NCBI RefSeq assembly: GCF_016093545.1 | Contig: NZ_JADKYX010000016.1 | Span: forward strand, 111,920-175,919 | DNA length: 64,000 bases | Direction of reading: 5' to 3' | From: Massilia rhizosphaerae | Lineage (GTDB): Bacteria > Pseudomonadota > Gammaproteobacteria > Burkholderiales > Burkholderiaceae_D | Shown here: positions 14,833-23,445 of the stretch, one piece after another | Numbering within the stretch: position 1 is the stretch's first letter | Layout of the letters: each line of letters begins with the position of its first letter | Notes under the pieces: generated by a model | Databases searched by the model: none | Told to the model about the DNA's origin: nothing | Seen by the model: only the letters and a program-made list of their open reading frames with translations | Made by a program: the position numbers and the translations under genes

Positions 14833-16232
14833 AGTCGCCGCTCGCCCTCCTACGGCGCCTTCCGCCGTTCGCCTGGATGCTGGCGCTGTTCTTCTGCTGC
14901 GGCGTCGTCGCGTGCAAATCGCTGCCGGACGTCGATCCGCAGATGCCCGCGAAGGCCACGCCCACCATCGAGACGACGAAGGGCACGCTGCCGCCGAAGA
15001 AGGCGTCCGCCCTCGTCGCGCGGCGCTGGGCCAATGCGAGCAGCAACCTCAAGGCGCTGGCGACGTTGGAGGAACAGGCGACGGGCGTCCCGCTCATCGC
15101 CGGCAACAAGGTCAAGCTGCTGTTCGACGGCCCGGCGACGATGCGCGAGATGATGGCCGCCGCGCGCGTCGCCACCAGTTCCATCAACCTGGAAACCTAT
15201 ATCTTCGATTCGGACAAGGTGGGCAACGAGTTCGCCGACCTGCTGATCGACAAGCAGCGCCAGGGCGTGGCCGTGAACGTGATGGTCGACGCCGTGGGCG
15301 CCATCGGCACGCCGGCCGCCTTCTTCGATCGCATGCGCCAGGCCGGCATCCGCGTGCTGATCTTCAATCCGGTGAACCCGGCCAAGGCGCACGGCAATTG
15401 GGAACTGAACAACCGCAACCACCGCAAGCTGATGGTCGTCGACGGCAAGGTGGCCTTCACGGGCGGCATCAACATCAGCAGCACGTATGCGAACAGTTCG
15501 CTGTTCCGCTCGCGCCACAAGCCGGACCAGGTCGACGGCGACAAGGTCGGCTGGCGCGACACCCACGTCAAGATCGAAGGCCCGGCCGTTGCGCCGCTGC
15601 AGTGGTCGTTCATCAACCTGTGGGTCCGGCAGGAAGGCGGCGAGCTGCCGCCGGCCGAGTATTTCCCGACGCTCACGCCCGTCGGCGACAAGATCATCCG
15701 CGTGCTCGCGTCCGACCCGGACCGCGCGTCCGACATCTACAAGGCGCTCGTCGTCGCGATCAACGAGGCGAAGAGGTCGATCCACATCACGTGCGCCTAC
15801 TTCGTGCCGGACCAGCAGATCGTCGACTCCTTGACCTCGGCCGCCAGGCGCGGCGTGGACGTGAAACTCGTGCTGCCGGGCGTGTCGGACCACAGCCTGA
15901 TCCGCTACGCCGGCCAGGCCTTCTACGACCAGTTGCTGGCCGGCGGCGTGCGCATCTTCGAACTGCAGATCGCCGTGCTGCACGCCAAGACGGCGGTGAT
16001 CGACGGCGGCTGGTCGACGATCGGCTCCGCCAACATCGACCGGCGCAGCTTCATCCACAACTACGAGCTGAACGTGGTCGTGATGGACCCGGCGTTCGGC
16101 GCCTCGATGGAGAGCGCGTTCAACGAAGATTTGCGCGACTCGAAAGAAGTGACGTTGGAACGGTGGCAGCACCGGCCATGGTCGGACCGGATCAAGGAGT
16201 GGGTGGCGCGGCTGGGCGAGTACTGGATCTGA
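14829..16232 (+). CDS. Phospholipase D superfamily protein, cardiolipin synthase-like
   Basis: 467 residues with two HKD motifs: NHRKLMVVDGKVAFTGGIN (His198, Lys200, Asp205) and HAKTAVIDGGWSTIGSAN (His385, Lys387, Asp392). This fits a cardiolipin synthase or related phosphatidyl transferase. The N-terminus has one hydrophobic helix ending in CCGVVACKS, which may be a lipobox or an uncleaved anchor; ClsA-type enzymes have two helices, so it is closer to ClsB/ClsC types. The start overlaps the stop of the Gcr-like gene. The lipid theme continues in the phosphoesterase, lipid kinase and PAP2 genes downstream on the other strand. Confidence 0.85.
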   Translation: MKSPLALLRRLPPFAWMLALFFCCGVVACKSLPDVDPQMPAKATPTIETTKGTLPPKKASALVARRWANASSNLKALATLEEQATGVPLIAGNKVKLLFDGPATMREMMAAARVATSSINLETYIFDSDKVGNEFADLLIDKQRQGVAVNVMVDAVGAIGTPAAFFDRMRQAGIRVLIFNPVNPAKAHGNWELNNRNHRKLMVVDGKVAFTGGINISSTYANSSLFRSRHKPDQVDGDKVGWRDTHVKIEGPAVAPLQWSFINLWVRQEGGELPPAEYFPTLTPVGDKIIRVLASDPDRASDIYKALVVAINEAKRSIHITCAYFVPDQQIVDSLTSAARRGVDVKLVLPGVSDHSLIRYAGQAFYDQLLAGGVRIFELQIAVLHAKTAVIDGGWSTIGSANIDRRSFIHNYELNVVVMDPAFGASMESAFNEDLRDSKEVTLERWQHRPWSDRIKEWVARLGEYWI

Positions 16233-16253
16233 GCGCGCGACGACGCGGCGCGG

Positions 16254-17090
16254 TCAGAGCCCCGCCGCCAGCATCCCATCCGCCGCCTCGGTCCAGATGT
16301 TCCCGCTGCGCATGAATTTCTCCGTGGCGAGCAGCTGGAACCGGTCGTGCACGCTGTCCCAGCCGTAACGGTCGACTTCGATGCGGATCGGCTCGATGCG
16401 CAGCACGTTGAACGAATTGACCTCGCCCCGCCCGCGGGTGGACGTCGCCGTGCCGGCCTGCACGACCAGCGCCGCGTATTCGCTGATCTTGTAGCGCGCC
16501 TGCGTATTGCCCGCGTGGCTCATGTGCAGGTGGCCCGCCATCAGCAGGTCGACGCCCAGTTCCGCGAACACGTCCATCGCCATGTGCGCGCGGTCGACGA
16601 GTTCGTCCTCTTCCGCGCCCTTGGGCAAGTCGAACGGATGGTGCGTGACGACGACGCGCGTGACGCCGGGGGCCAGGCCGGACAGGGTCGCGCGGATCTT
16701 CTCGACCTGCTCGCGGTTCACACGGCCATCCTTGAACGTGAGCGAGCGCGCCGTGTTCACCCCGAGCACGGCGATCTCGTCGTCGATGTAGACGGGGTCG
16801 AGATCGTCCGTGATGTAGCGCTTGTAGCGGTCGAGCGGCAGCACGAACCGGCGGAACACGTTGTACAGCGAGATGTCGTGGTTGCCCGGCACGATGATCT
16901 GCGGGCCGGGCAAGGTGTCGAGCCAGGTCTTCGCCTCTTCGAACTGCTCGCTCTTGGCGCGCTGGGTCAGGTCGCCCGAGACGACGACGACGTCGGGCGC
17001 GAGCTGGTGGACCAGGTCGCGCAGCGGGTCGAGCAGCAGCGGATCGACGCGGCCGAAATGCAGGTCGGACAGGTGGACGAGTGTACGCAT
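16254..17090 (-). CDS. Calcineurin-type metallophosphoesterase (CpdA/Icc-like)
   Basis: 278 residues. All metal-binding motifs are present: DLHFGR near residue 9, GDLTQRAK (about 39-46), PGNHD (about 69-73), THHPFD (about 150-155) and GHLHMSH (about 184-190). This is the 3',5'-cyclic-nucleotide phosphodiesterase/ICC branch by motif pattern, though UDP-diacylglucosamine-type or other substrates cannot be excluded. It ends 21 bp from the convergent phospholipase D gene and follows the lipid kinase gene after 15 bp, so it probably ends the PAP2-kinase-phosphoesterase operon. Confidence 0.82.
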   Translation of the reverse strand: MRTLVHLSDLHFGRVDPLLLDPLRDLVHQLAPDVVVVSGDLTQRAKSEQFEEAKTWLDTLPGPQIIVPGNHDISLYNVFRRFVLPLDRYKRYITDDLDPVYIDDEIAVLGVNTARSLTFKDGRVNREQVEKIRATLSGLAPGVTRVVVTHHPFDLPKGAEEDELVDRAHMAMDVFAELGVDLLMAGHLHMSHAGNTQARYKISEYAALVVQAGTATSTRGRGEVNSFNVLRIEPIRIEVDRYGWDSVHDRFQLLATEKFMRSGNIWTEAADGMLAAGL

Positions 17091-17105
17091 GGCTTTCCCT
17101 TTCCC

Positions 17106-18020
17106 TCAGCTGTGATTGGCACCATTCTGCCCCGGCGGCACGAGCACCGTCAGTGCGCCAGGCCGCATCCGGTAGCGCAGCGGCGGACGCATCGTCGTCA
17201 CCTCGCCGTCCGTCGCCACCAGCAGGCGCCGGCGATGCGTGTCGATGTCGAATCCGGGCGCCGTCAGCACGTCGAAGTCGCGCTCCTCGCCGAGGCGGCC
17301 GAACAAGGCGTCGACGGCGAAGCGCAGCAGGCCCAGGCGCGTCGGACTCTGGGCCACGTACAGGCTCAGCACGCCCTCGTCGAGGCGCGCCCGTTCGCCG
17401 ATGGACAGGCCCTGCATCGTGTAGGCATTATTGCCGATGAAGACGAACGGCGTACGGCGCGCGAGACGCGCGCCGTTCACGTCCAGGCGCATCGACAGGA
17501 ACGGATAGCGGCGTAGCGCGGCCAGCGCCGCCCAGGCCGCCGCGAGCCACTTGCCGCGGCCGAGGCGGCGCTGCTGCTTTTCGCGGTCGCGCACGATGTC
17601 CGGATACAGGCCGAGACTCGAATTGTTCAGGAAGATGCGGCCGTTGACCTCGCCCACGTCGACCCGCACCGGCCGGCCCGTCGCCAGGTTGCGCACGGCC
17701 GCGGCGACGTCGAGCGGGACGCCGAGGTCCTTGGCGAAGTGATTCAGCGTCCCGAGCGGCAGCACGCCGAACGGCACGCCGCTGTCGACCAGCACCGACG
17801 CCACGGCATTGATCGTGCCGTCGCCGCCGCCGGCCGCCACGAGGCGCGCGCCCTGCTCCAGCGCGCGGCGCGCCGCGGCGATCATCTGCGCGCCGCCGTC
17901 TGCCCGCACCAGTTCCGCGTCGAGGCCTGCGTCGGTTAGTTGCGTTCTCAAGGCATCGCACGCGGCCTCGTCGTGCCCCGTACCGGCCCCCGCGTTGACG
18001 ATCACGGTCACGGGTTTCAT
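17106..18020 (-). CDS. Diacylglycerol/lipid kinase family protein
   Basis: 304 residues. The DAGK catalytic domain holds VNAGAGTGHDE at the N-terminus and the nucleotide-binding GGGDGTINAVA (64-74), PLGTLNHFAKDLG (about 92-104) and LYVAQSPTRLG in the C-terminal lobe. It phosphorylates diacylglycerol, sphingosine-like or related lipids using ATP; the substrate is not predictable. The start (18020) overlaps the upstream PAP2 stop by 4 bp, so a kinase and a lipid phosphatase are translationally coupled. Confidence 0.85.
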   Translation of the reverse strand: MKPVTVIVNAGAGTGHDEAACDALRTQLTDAGLDAELVRADGGAQMIAAARRALEQGARLVAAGGGDGTINAVASVLVDSGVPFGVLPLGTLNHFAKDLGVPLDVAAAVRNLATGRPVRVDVGEVNGRIFLNNSSLGLYPDIVRDREKQQRRLGRGKWLAAAWAALAALRRYPFLSMRLDVNGARLARRTPFVFIGNNAYTMQGLSIGERARLDEGVLSLYVAQSPTRLGLLRFAVDALFGRLGEERDFDVLTAPGFDIDTHRRRLLVATDGEVTTMRPPLRYRMRPGALTVLVPPGQNGANHS

Positions 18021-18781
18021 CGCAAGTCCTCTGCGGCGTCCGCGCGCCGGGCGCGCTCGCTCCACGACGTTTCTCCGCGCGCCAGCCGGCGCCGGTGCAG
18101 GGTGGAAACGGCCGTGATGCAGATCGCCAGCCACGCCGCCCCTTCCGCCGCCGCGGCCAGCACGTCGGACAGGTAATGCACGCCCAGATACATGCGCGAC
18201 AGCGCCACCAGCATCACCATCGCGACGGTCCCCAGCACGATGGTCACGCGCGCGCGCCACGCGCGGACGCGGCGCACGAGGTAGCACGCGAGCAGCCCGT
18301 AGAACACGGTGGCCGCGGCCGTGTGCCCGCTGGGAAAACTATAGGTGAGCAAGTTCATCAGCGGATCGTCGAAGCTGGGACGGGCGCGCCGGAACACGTG
18401 CTTCAGCGCGACGTTCAGCAGCATGCCGCCCGGCACGGCGGTGAGGCAGACGATCAACCAGTAATGCGCGCGCCGGCGCAGGAACCACAGCGCCAGCAGC
18501 GCGCTCATGACGGACGAGCCCGCGATGCCGTTCCAGTGCGTGACGAACAGCATGGCGCGCGTGAACCCGGGCGTGGCGCGGGCGTGGAACCAGTGGGCCA
18601 GGCGGACGTCGACGAGCGTGATCGTGTCGCCCGTCACGACGTCCTCGGCGATCGCGCCGAAGAGCCACGCCGCCAGCAGGATCAGCGCGACGCCGGCGGT
18701 GAGGTGCAGCCCCATCTCCCCTTCGGGCGACAGGCGGGCGGCGAGGAAGCGGCGCAGGCGCGCGGAAGCGGTAGTCAACAT
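18017..18781 (-). CDS. PAP2-superfamily membrane phosphatase
   Basis: 254 residues from the start at 18781, which has TGGAG; a longer in-frame start gives a poor N-terminus. The three PAP2 motifs are KHVFRRARP (127-135), PSGH (150-153) and SRMYLGVHYLSD (195-206). There are five or six transmembrane segments. The probable substrate is phosphatidic acid, undecaprenyl pyrophosphate or lysophosphatidic acid. It is the first gene of the operon with the lipid kinase. Confidence 0.85.
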   Translation of the reverse strand: MLTTASARLRRFLAARLSPEGEMGLHLTAGVALILLAAWLFGAIAEDVVTGDTITLVDVRLAHWFHARATPGFTRAMLFVTHWNGIAGSSVMSALLALWFLRRRAHYWLIVCLTAVPGGMLLNVALKHVFRRARPSFDDPLMNLLTYSFPSGHTAAATVFYGLLACYLVRRVRAWRARVTIVLGTVAMVMLVALSRMYLGVHYLSDVLAAAAEGAAWLAICITAVSTLHRRRLARGETSWSERARRADAAEDLR

Positions 18782-18839
18782 GCCGCTCCAGATGGGGCGT
18801 ATTGGCGAAAAAACCACACAAATATGCAATGACTGTTTT

Positions 18840-18890
18840 TTTGTACAGTAACTGTGGATTTGTACAGTAGTTGTGCTATTCTGTACTCAC
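18840..18890 (+). promoter_or_regulatory. Direct repeats TTTGTACAGTA upstream of a small unknown gene
   Basis: TTTGTACAGTA is present at 18840-18850 and 18859-18869, 19 bp apart (about two helical turns), with a related CTGTACT at 18881-18887. This is the layout of a tandem operator. The tract is AT-richer than its surroundings. No convincing -35/-10 pair with 16-18 bp spacing was found. Confidence 0.45.
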
Positions 18891-18952
18891 TCGAGCAAGA
18901 CAAACACTTCACGACAACGCAACCTAGCAACCTAAACGATAAAGGGATCGTC

Positions 18953-19165
18953 ATGACTACTCTGAACAGCTCCTTCGGCCTCGAATACGCACCGACGCCA
19001 TTTCTGCTGCGCTTTGGTCGCCGCGAGGTTCTTGTGACGCGCGACTTCCGCAAGCGCTTCTACCCGGTCAATCCGATCATCGAGTGCGACACCGGCGTCG
19101 AGCCGGGCCATGTGGAGGTGCTGCTGCTGCGCCGCTGGCTGCTGATCCTGTCCAAGGCGCACTGA
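18953..19165 (+). CDS. Unknown 70-residue protein
   Basis: Start at 18953 after AAAGGGA. The product has no signal peptide or membrane helix. It contains the segment TPFLLRFGRREVLVTRDFRK and ends LLLRRWLLILSKAH. It has normal codon bias for the region, so it looks like a real gene, but I do not recognise the family. It is isolated, with tandem TTTGTACAGTA repeats upstream and a 15-bp hairpin downstream. Confidence 0.55.
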   Translation: MTTLNSSFGLEYAPTPFLLRFGRREVLVTRDFRKRFYPVNPIIECDTGVEPGHVEVLLLRRWLLILSKAH

Positions 19166-19245
19166 ACGCGCAAGCATCCCCGTTTCACCCTCTGTCTTCC
19201 GCCTTCGATGTGAGCGATGCTATCAGCGAACGCGGCCTTATCGCG

Positions 19246-19281
19246 CACGGCTGGCGGCGGCGCTGACCGCCGCCAGCCGTG
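19246..19281 (+). terminator. Strong GC hairpin without T tract
   Basis: CACGGCTGGCGGCGG (19246-19260) and CCGCCGCCAGCCGTG (19267-19281) form a perfect 15-bp stem with a 6-base loop. No T run follows, so it may stabilise an mRNA end rather than terminate. The rest of the gap 19166-19481 shows no gene. Confidence 0.45.
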
Positions 19282-19481
19282 ACTGTCGGCCCGTCTCATA
19301 CGCACCAAATGGCGGGTGCCGCGCCATCCGCCCCGTCTTGCAAAAAATGACTTGAATTCTCCCGTGCGAGCACGATTGTCATGTTCAGCAATCATATGCG
19401 CTACGCAGTCGCTGAACCCGCCGTCCGGATCCGCATGCCGCGCACCGCGGCGGCCTTCTCCACCACGATGAAGGAGTCATT

Positions 19482-20540
19482 ATGGCAGTGCAATTACGCA
19501 AGATTAATGAGCAGGTGATGGTCATCACCGGCGCCACGAGCGGCATCGGCCTCACGACGGCGCGCATGGCCGCCGAGCAATGTGCCAAGCTGGTCCTCGC
19601 GGCACGCAGCGCCGACGCGCTCGACCAGCTGGCGAGCGAGCTGCGCCGCACCGGCACGCAGGTCGCGACGGTCGTCGCCGACGTCGGCAACCCGGCCGAC
19701 GTGGAACGCATCGGCCACGCGGCAATGGAGCGCTTCGGCCGCATCGACACCTGGGTCAACAACGCCGGCATCTCGATCTTCGGCCGCAACGAAGAGGTGT
19801 CCCTCGACGACATGCAGCGCCTGTTCGACACCAATTACTGGGGCGTCGTGCATGGCTCGCTGGAAGCCGTCAAGCACATGAAAGCGCGCGGCGGCGGCGC
19901 CATCATCAACCTGGGCAGCGAATTGTCCGACCATTCGATGCCCCTGCAAGGCATCTACGCCGCGTCGAAGCACGCCGTGAAGGCGTTCACGGATTCGCTG
20001 CGCGTCGAGCTGGACAAGGAGAAGGCGCCGATCGCCGTCACGCTCGTCAAGCCGGCCGCCGTCGACACGATGTACGTCGCGCACGCGAAGAATTACCTGG
20101 ACAAGGAGCCGACCCTGCCGCCGCCGGTCTACGCGCCGGACCTCGTCGCGAAGGCGATCCTGTACGCGGCCCAGCACCGCAAGCGCGACGTGTTCGTCGG
20201 CGGCACGGCCAAGGCGCTGTCGGCCGGCAGCTTCGCGATGCCGGCCGTGCTCGACCGCTATATGCGCGCGACCATGTTCAAGCAGCAGCAAACAGCCATC
20301 CCGACCGCACCGAACCGCCGCGACGCCCTGCACGCCCCGAACCCGCAGCAAGAACTGCGCGAACGCCAGGGCATCTCCGAGCACGTGATCGAGACGTGTC
20401 CGTACACGGCGCTGTCGCTGCGCAAGGGCAAGGTGATGGGCGCGTTGCTGGGTGCCGGCGCGCTGTTCGCCGCCTGGAAGCTGGCGGGCCGCCCGGCCGC
20501 GCGCACGTGGTCCGCGCACCGCCTGCGCCACGCACTGTGA
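19482..20540 (+). CDS. SDR family oxidoreductase (first of tandem pair)
   Basis: 352 residues. It has the classical SDR cofactor motif TGATSGIG (about 17-24), NNAG (about 92-95), and the Ser/Tyr/Lys site with YAASKHAVKAF (Tyr and Lys of YxxxK). The C-terminal extension of about 100 residues ends in a hydrophobic segment (MGALLGAGALFAAWKLAG), suggesting membrane association, and exceeds the usual 250-residue SDR. The substrate is unknown. The start has AAGGAG. The next gene, 30 bp away, is a close paralogue. Confidence 0.85.
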   Translation: MAVQLRKINEQVMVITGATSGIGLTTARMAAEQCAKLVLAARSADALDQLASELRRTGTQVATVVADVGNPADVERIGHAAMERFGRIDTWVNNAGISIFGRNEEVSLDDMQRLFDTNYWGVVHGSLEAVKHMKARGGGAIINLGSELSDHSMPLQGIYAASKHAVKAFTDSLRVELDKEKAPIAVTLVKPAAVDTMYVAHAKNYLDKEPTLPPPVYAPDLVAKAILYAAQHRKRDVFVGGTAKALSAGSFAMPAVLDRYMRATMFKQQQTAIPTAPNRRDALHAPNPQQELRERQGISEHVIETCPYTALSLRKGKVMGALLGAGALFAAWKLAGRPAARTWSAHRLRHAL

Positions 20541-20570
20541 ACCCCTGTCACGGATAGCCAAGGAGGCATC

Positions 20571-21608
20571 ATGTCCATCAAGCTGAAAAAACTGAATGAA
20601 CAAGTGATGGTGATCACGGGCGCGACGAGCGGCATCGGCCTCGCCACGGCCCGCATGGCGGCCGACGGCGGCGCCCACCTGGTGCTGGCGGCGCGCGACG
20701 GCGACGCCCTCGACACGCTCGCGCTCGAGCTGCGCCAGCGCGGCGCGGACGTCGCGACCGTCGCGGCGGACGTCGGCAACCCGGCCGACGTGGCGCACAT
20801 CGGCCAGGTCGCGATGGAACGCTTCGGCCGCGTCGACACCTGGGTCAACAACGCGGGCATCAGCGTGTACGGCAAGAACGAGGCCGTCGCGCTGGAAGAC
20901 ATGCGCAAGGTCATGCAGACGAATTTCTGGGGCGTCGTGCACGGCTCGCTGGAAGCCGTCAAGCTGATGAAGGGACGCGGCGGCGGCGCCATCGTCAACC
21001 TCGGCAGCGAAGTGTCGGACCGCTCGGTGCCGCTGCAGGGCACGTATTCCGCGTCCAAGCACGCGATCAAGGCGTTCACGGAATCGCTGCGCATGGAACT
21101 GCACAAGGAAGACGCGGGCATCTCGCTCACGGTGGTCAAGCCGTCCGCGATCGCGACGCCGTTTCCGAACCACGCCAAGAGCTATATGGAGCACGAGCCC
21201 GACCTGCCCGCGCCGAACTACGCGCCGGAACTGGTGGCGCAGGCCATCGTGCACGCGGCCCAGGTGCCGGAGCGCGACCTGTACGTGGGCAGCCACGCGA
21301 AGCTGACGTCGATGGCGGGTTACCTGATGCCGCGCGCGGTCGACCGCTTCATGACGCGCACCATGTTCGGCCGGCAGCAATCGGACCAGCCGAACTCGAG
21401 CGTCCGCCGCGACGCCCTGCACACGCCGGATGCCGCCTACGAACTACGCCAGCGCAACGACAGCGACCACCGCGTCGTCGAGCGGAGTCCGTACACGGCG
21501 TTCGAGATGCGCTCGGTGCCGGCCAAGACCATGCTGCTGGGCGGCGCGCTGCTGGCGGCGTGGGCGTTGACGCGCAGGCCGTGGGAGCGGCGCGTGTGGC
21601 ACGCGTGA
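20571..21608 (+). CDS. SDR family oxidoreductase (second of tandem pair)
   Basis: 345 residues, aligning with the upstream SDR along its whole length: the same TGATSGIG, NNAGISV, YSASKHAIKAF active site and the same C-terminal hydrophobic tail (MLLGGALLAAWALTRRP). By eye identity is well above half, so this is a tandem duplication in one operon (30-bp gap, AAGGAGG start site). Differences cluster near the substrate loop (MYVAHAKNYLDKEP against TPFPNHAKSYMEHEP), so the specificities may differ. Confidence 0.85.
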   Translation: MSIKLKKLNEQVMVITGATSGIGLATARMAADGGAHLVLAARDGDALDTLALELRQRGADVATVAADVGNPADVAHIGQVAMERFGRVDTWVNNAGISVYGKNEAVALEDMRKVMQTNFWGVVHGSLEAVKLMKGRGGGAIVNLGSEVSDRSVPLQGTYSASKHAIKAFTESLRMELHKEDAGISLTVVKPSAIATPFPNHAKSYMEHEPDLPAPNYAPELVAQAIVHAAQVPERDLYVGSHAKLTSMAGYLMPRAVDRFMTRTMFGRQQSDQPNSSVRRDALHTPDAAYELRQRNDSDHRVVERSPYTAFEMRSVPAKTMLLGGALLAAWALTRRPWERRVWHA

Positions 21609-21648
21609 CGATGATCGCGCCACCCGCGTCGCCGTGATGCGTGCGTTT

Positions 21649-21673
21649 GGCGGGCACGGGGTGCCCGCCCTAC
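21649..21673. repeat. REP-like palindrome
   Basis: GGCGGGCAC-GGG-GTGCCCGCC (21649-21669) followed by CTAC. It resembles the hairpin at 45875 in having a GGxGGxC stem and a flanking CTAC, suggesting a dispersed palindromic repeat family. It lies between the convergent SDR and acidic-protein genes. Confidence 0.45.
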
Positions 21674-21708
21674 GGCAGACATCTCAGGATGAAGGGGCCG
21701 GCAAAGAA

Positions 21709-22146
21709 TTATTTGCCCGGCGCCCGCCCTCGCGGCGGCTCGCTGCCGAGGAAATCGACATCCTCGTCCGTCAGCGGCAGGTTCGGAATCGTTTCGATAT
21801 GGTCCGTATCGATGTCGTTGCCGTCCTTGGCGACGAGGTCGCGGCCCGCGGCCGCGCGCTCGCCCGTGCCGCCGAAATCGCTGTCGCCTTCGAGGTCCGG
21901 GTCGCCCACGTCGGCGCCGGCGCTGTCGTGGGCGTAGCTGGCTTCGTTGTCGGACGTCGTGCCCGTGTCCAGGTCGATCTTCTGGTCCTCGTCCAGGTTG
22001 GCGGCGAAGCCGGGACCGCCGACGACGTCGCTGCCGGTGTCCGAAATATCGCTCGGACCGAGCGAACCCACGCCGTGGCCCTTGCCCAGGTTACGGTCGG
22101 GTGCTTCCGGAAAGTTATCCGGATCAAGTGTACTCGTGCCAGTCAT
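21709..22146 (-). CDS. Acidic, low-complexity protein of unknown function
   Basis: 145 residues, very rich in Asp and Gly with few hydrophobic residues (LDEDQKIDLDTGTTSDNE, then GDPDLEGDSDFGGTGERAA). There is no signal peptide, membrane segment or known domain, and the protein is probably intrinsically disordered. The start at 22146 has a perfect GGAGG site, which argues for real translation. It resembles small acidic cytosolic proteins seen in Oxalobacteraceae, but I cannot name a family. Confidence 0.6.
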   Translation of the reverse strand: MTGTSTLDPDNFPEAPDRNLGKGHGVGSLGPSDISDTGSDVVGGPGFAANLDEDQKIDLDTGTTSDNEASYAHDSAGADVGDPDLEGDSDFGGTGERAAAGRDLVAKDGNDIDTDHIETIPNLPLTDEDVDFLGSEPPRGRAPGK

Positions 22147-22214
22147 GTTGCCTCCGAAATAATGCAAAAATCATGAGGACAGGCTACATGCTTTTGGCGC
22201 GCGACGGCGCAGCG

Positions 22215-23219
22215 CTAGAACGCGTGGCGCATGCCGACGTTCACGGCCGAGCTGCCGCTCGGGCGCGCGGCGCCGCCGATCAGGATGCCGGTGCTGTTCG
22301 TGTTGACGGTGCGCGAGAACGCGGCGTAAAAGTCGGTGTTGCGCGAGACGACGTAGCTGGCGCCGACCGCGAACTGGTTGGCGTCGCGGTTGGCCAGGTC
22401 GCGGTCGTTCTTGTGGATGAACGACGCGAGGAAGGTCGTCGAGTGCGTCACCGGGACGGCGACGCCGACCAGGGTGTCGCGGCTGTCCGTCGATGACGTG
22501 CTGGCCACGCCGGCGCCGTACGGATTGTCGGGGTTGTACAGCGGGGAGCTGCCCCAGCCGCGGTTGGCGGAATACGCGGCGTAGGCCGTGCCCCACCGCG
22601 TGCGGAAATTGGCCGCGATCAAAGAATTCTTGGCTTCCATATTGTTGCCCGCCAGGTCGTACAAATGGACCTGGGCCACGTGCCGGTTCTGGTGGGCGGC
22701 GCGCAGGGAGAACGCCCCGTAATCGACGCCGATCGTCATGCCCCAGGCGCGATCCGCCATCGGGTCGCCGCCGAGCGTGTCGATGGTCCAGGACGCGCCC
22801 GTGCTCAGGTGCTTGAACCGGCTGTTGTAGTAGCGCACGCTGCTCGCGACGGGCATGCCGCTTTGCGTGACGAGATTGCTGGCCTTGCCGGCCGTGCCGG
22901 CGTGGAACGGGTCGGCGACGTTGGGGCGCGCCAGGTATTCGAAGTTGTACTGGTGACCGAGCGTGAAACCGCCGGTGCCCGGGTAGACGCCGATGTCGTC
23001 GAGGCGTCCGTACGTGCGATGCGGCGCCGGGTGCCAGACCGCGCCGTTGCCGCGGCTCGGCTGCCCCGTGAAGACGGCGATGTCATGTCCGCCCGGCGTT
23101 TCGCCGGCGTAATCCATCCCCGAACGCTTGGTGGAAGCGTCCGCGCTTCCTGAATCCTGTGCGCATGCGAGCGACGCACACCCGCCCAACACCACGCACG
23201 CAACGAAACCCTTGTTCAT
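22215..23219 (-). CDS. Gram-negative porin (OmpC/betaproteobacterial type)
   Basis: 334 residues. The signal peptide is cleaved near ACAQDS (residue 21). Alternating beta strands run to the end and the protein closes with GMRHAF, the terminal Phe needed for BAM recognition. Typical porin_4 strands are present, such as ALTYS-like SVRYYNSRFKH, ANFRTRWGTAYAAY and GASYVVSRNTDFYAAFS. It lacks the usual SSVTLYG opening; the N-terminal 60 residues are Gly/Asp-rich, so the N-terminal strands are unusual. Monocistronic. Confidence 0.82.
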   Translation of the reverse strand: MNKGFVACVVLGGCASLACAQDSGSADASTKRSGMDYAGETPGGHDIAVFTGQPSRGNGAVWHPAPHRTYGRLDDIGVYPGTGGFTLGHQYNFEYLARPNVADPFHAGTAGKASNLVTQSGMPVASSVRYYNSRFKHLSTGASWTIDTLGGDPMADRAWGMTIGVDYGAFSLRAAHQNRHVAQVHLYDLAGNNMEAKNSLIAANFRTRWGTAYAAYSANRGWGSSPLYNPDNPYGAGVASTSSTDSRDTLVGVAVPVTHSTTFLASFIHKNDRDLANRDANQFAVGASYVVSRNTDFYAAFSRTVNTNSTGILIGGAARPSGSSAVNVGMRHAF

Positions 23220-23321
23220 GGCGTGTCCTCTTTACGCCTAAACCCTACCGCTCCGGGACAATCGTGTCTGTCCCATATCTCACAAATCTACTCTCATCTT
23301 ATCCCGACGTCTTGTCAGCGT

Positions 23322-23350
23322 ATTCTGACGTATGTATATCACGAAAAGAA
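23322..23350 (+). promoter_or_regulatory. Sigma-70-like promoter of the amylase gene
   Basis: TTGTCA (23322-23327), 17 bp, TATATC (23345-23350); start codon at 23446. The match is good for -35 and moderate for -10. Confidence 0.4.
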
Positions 23351-23445
23351 GACGGTTCCGTTTTTTTGCGGCTGGTCATCGCAACATTTCCGAATTAGAA
23401 TCGCATTGGCAGGAAATGTAACTAAACTACTGGATAACGAAAACC

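Noticed and set aside
13410..16232. 940-codon open frame on the + strand spanning Gcr-like and phospholipase D genes
   Set aside because: Its first half is an out-of-frame Arg/Pro-rich shadow of the Gcr-like gene; only the in-frame part after 14829 encodes a real protein.
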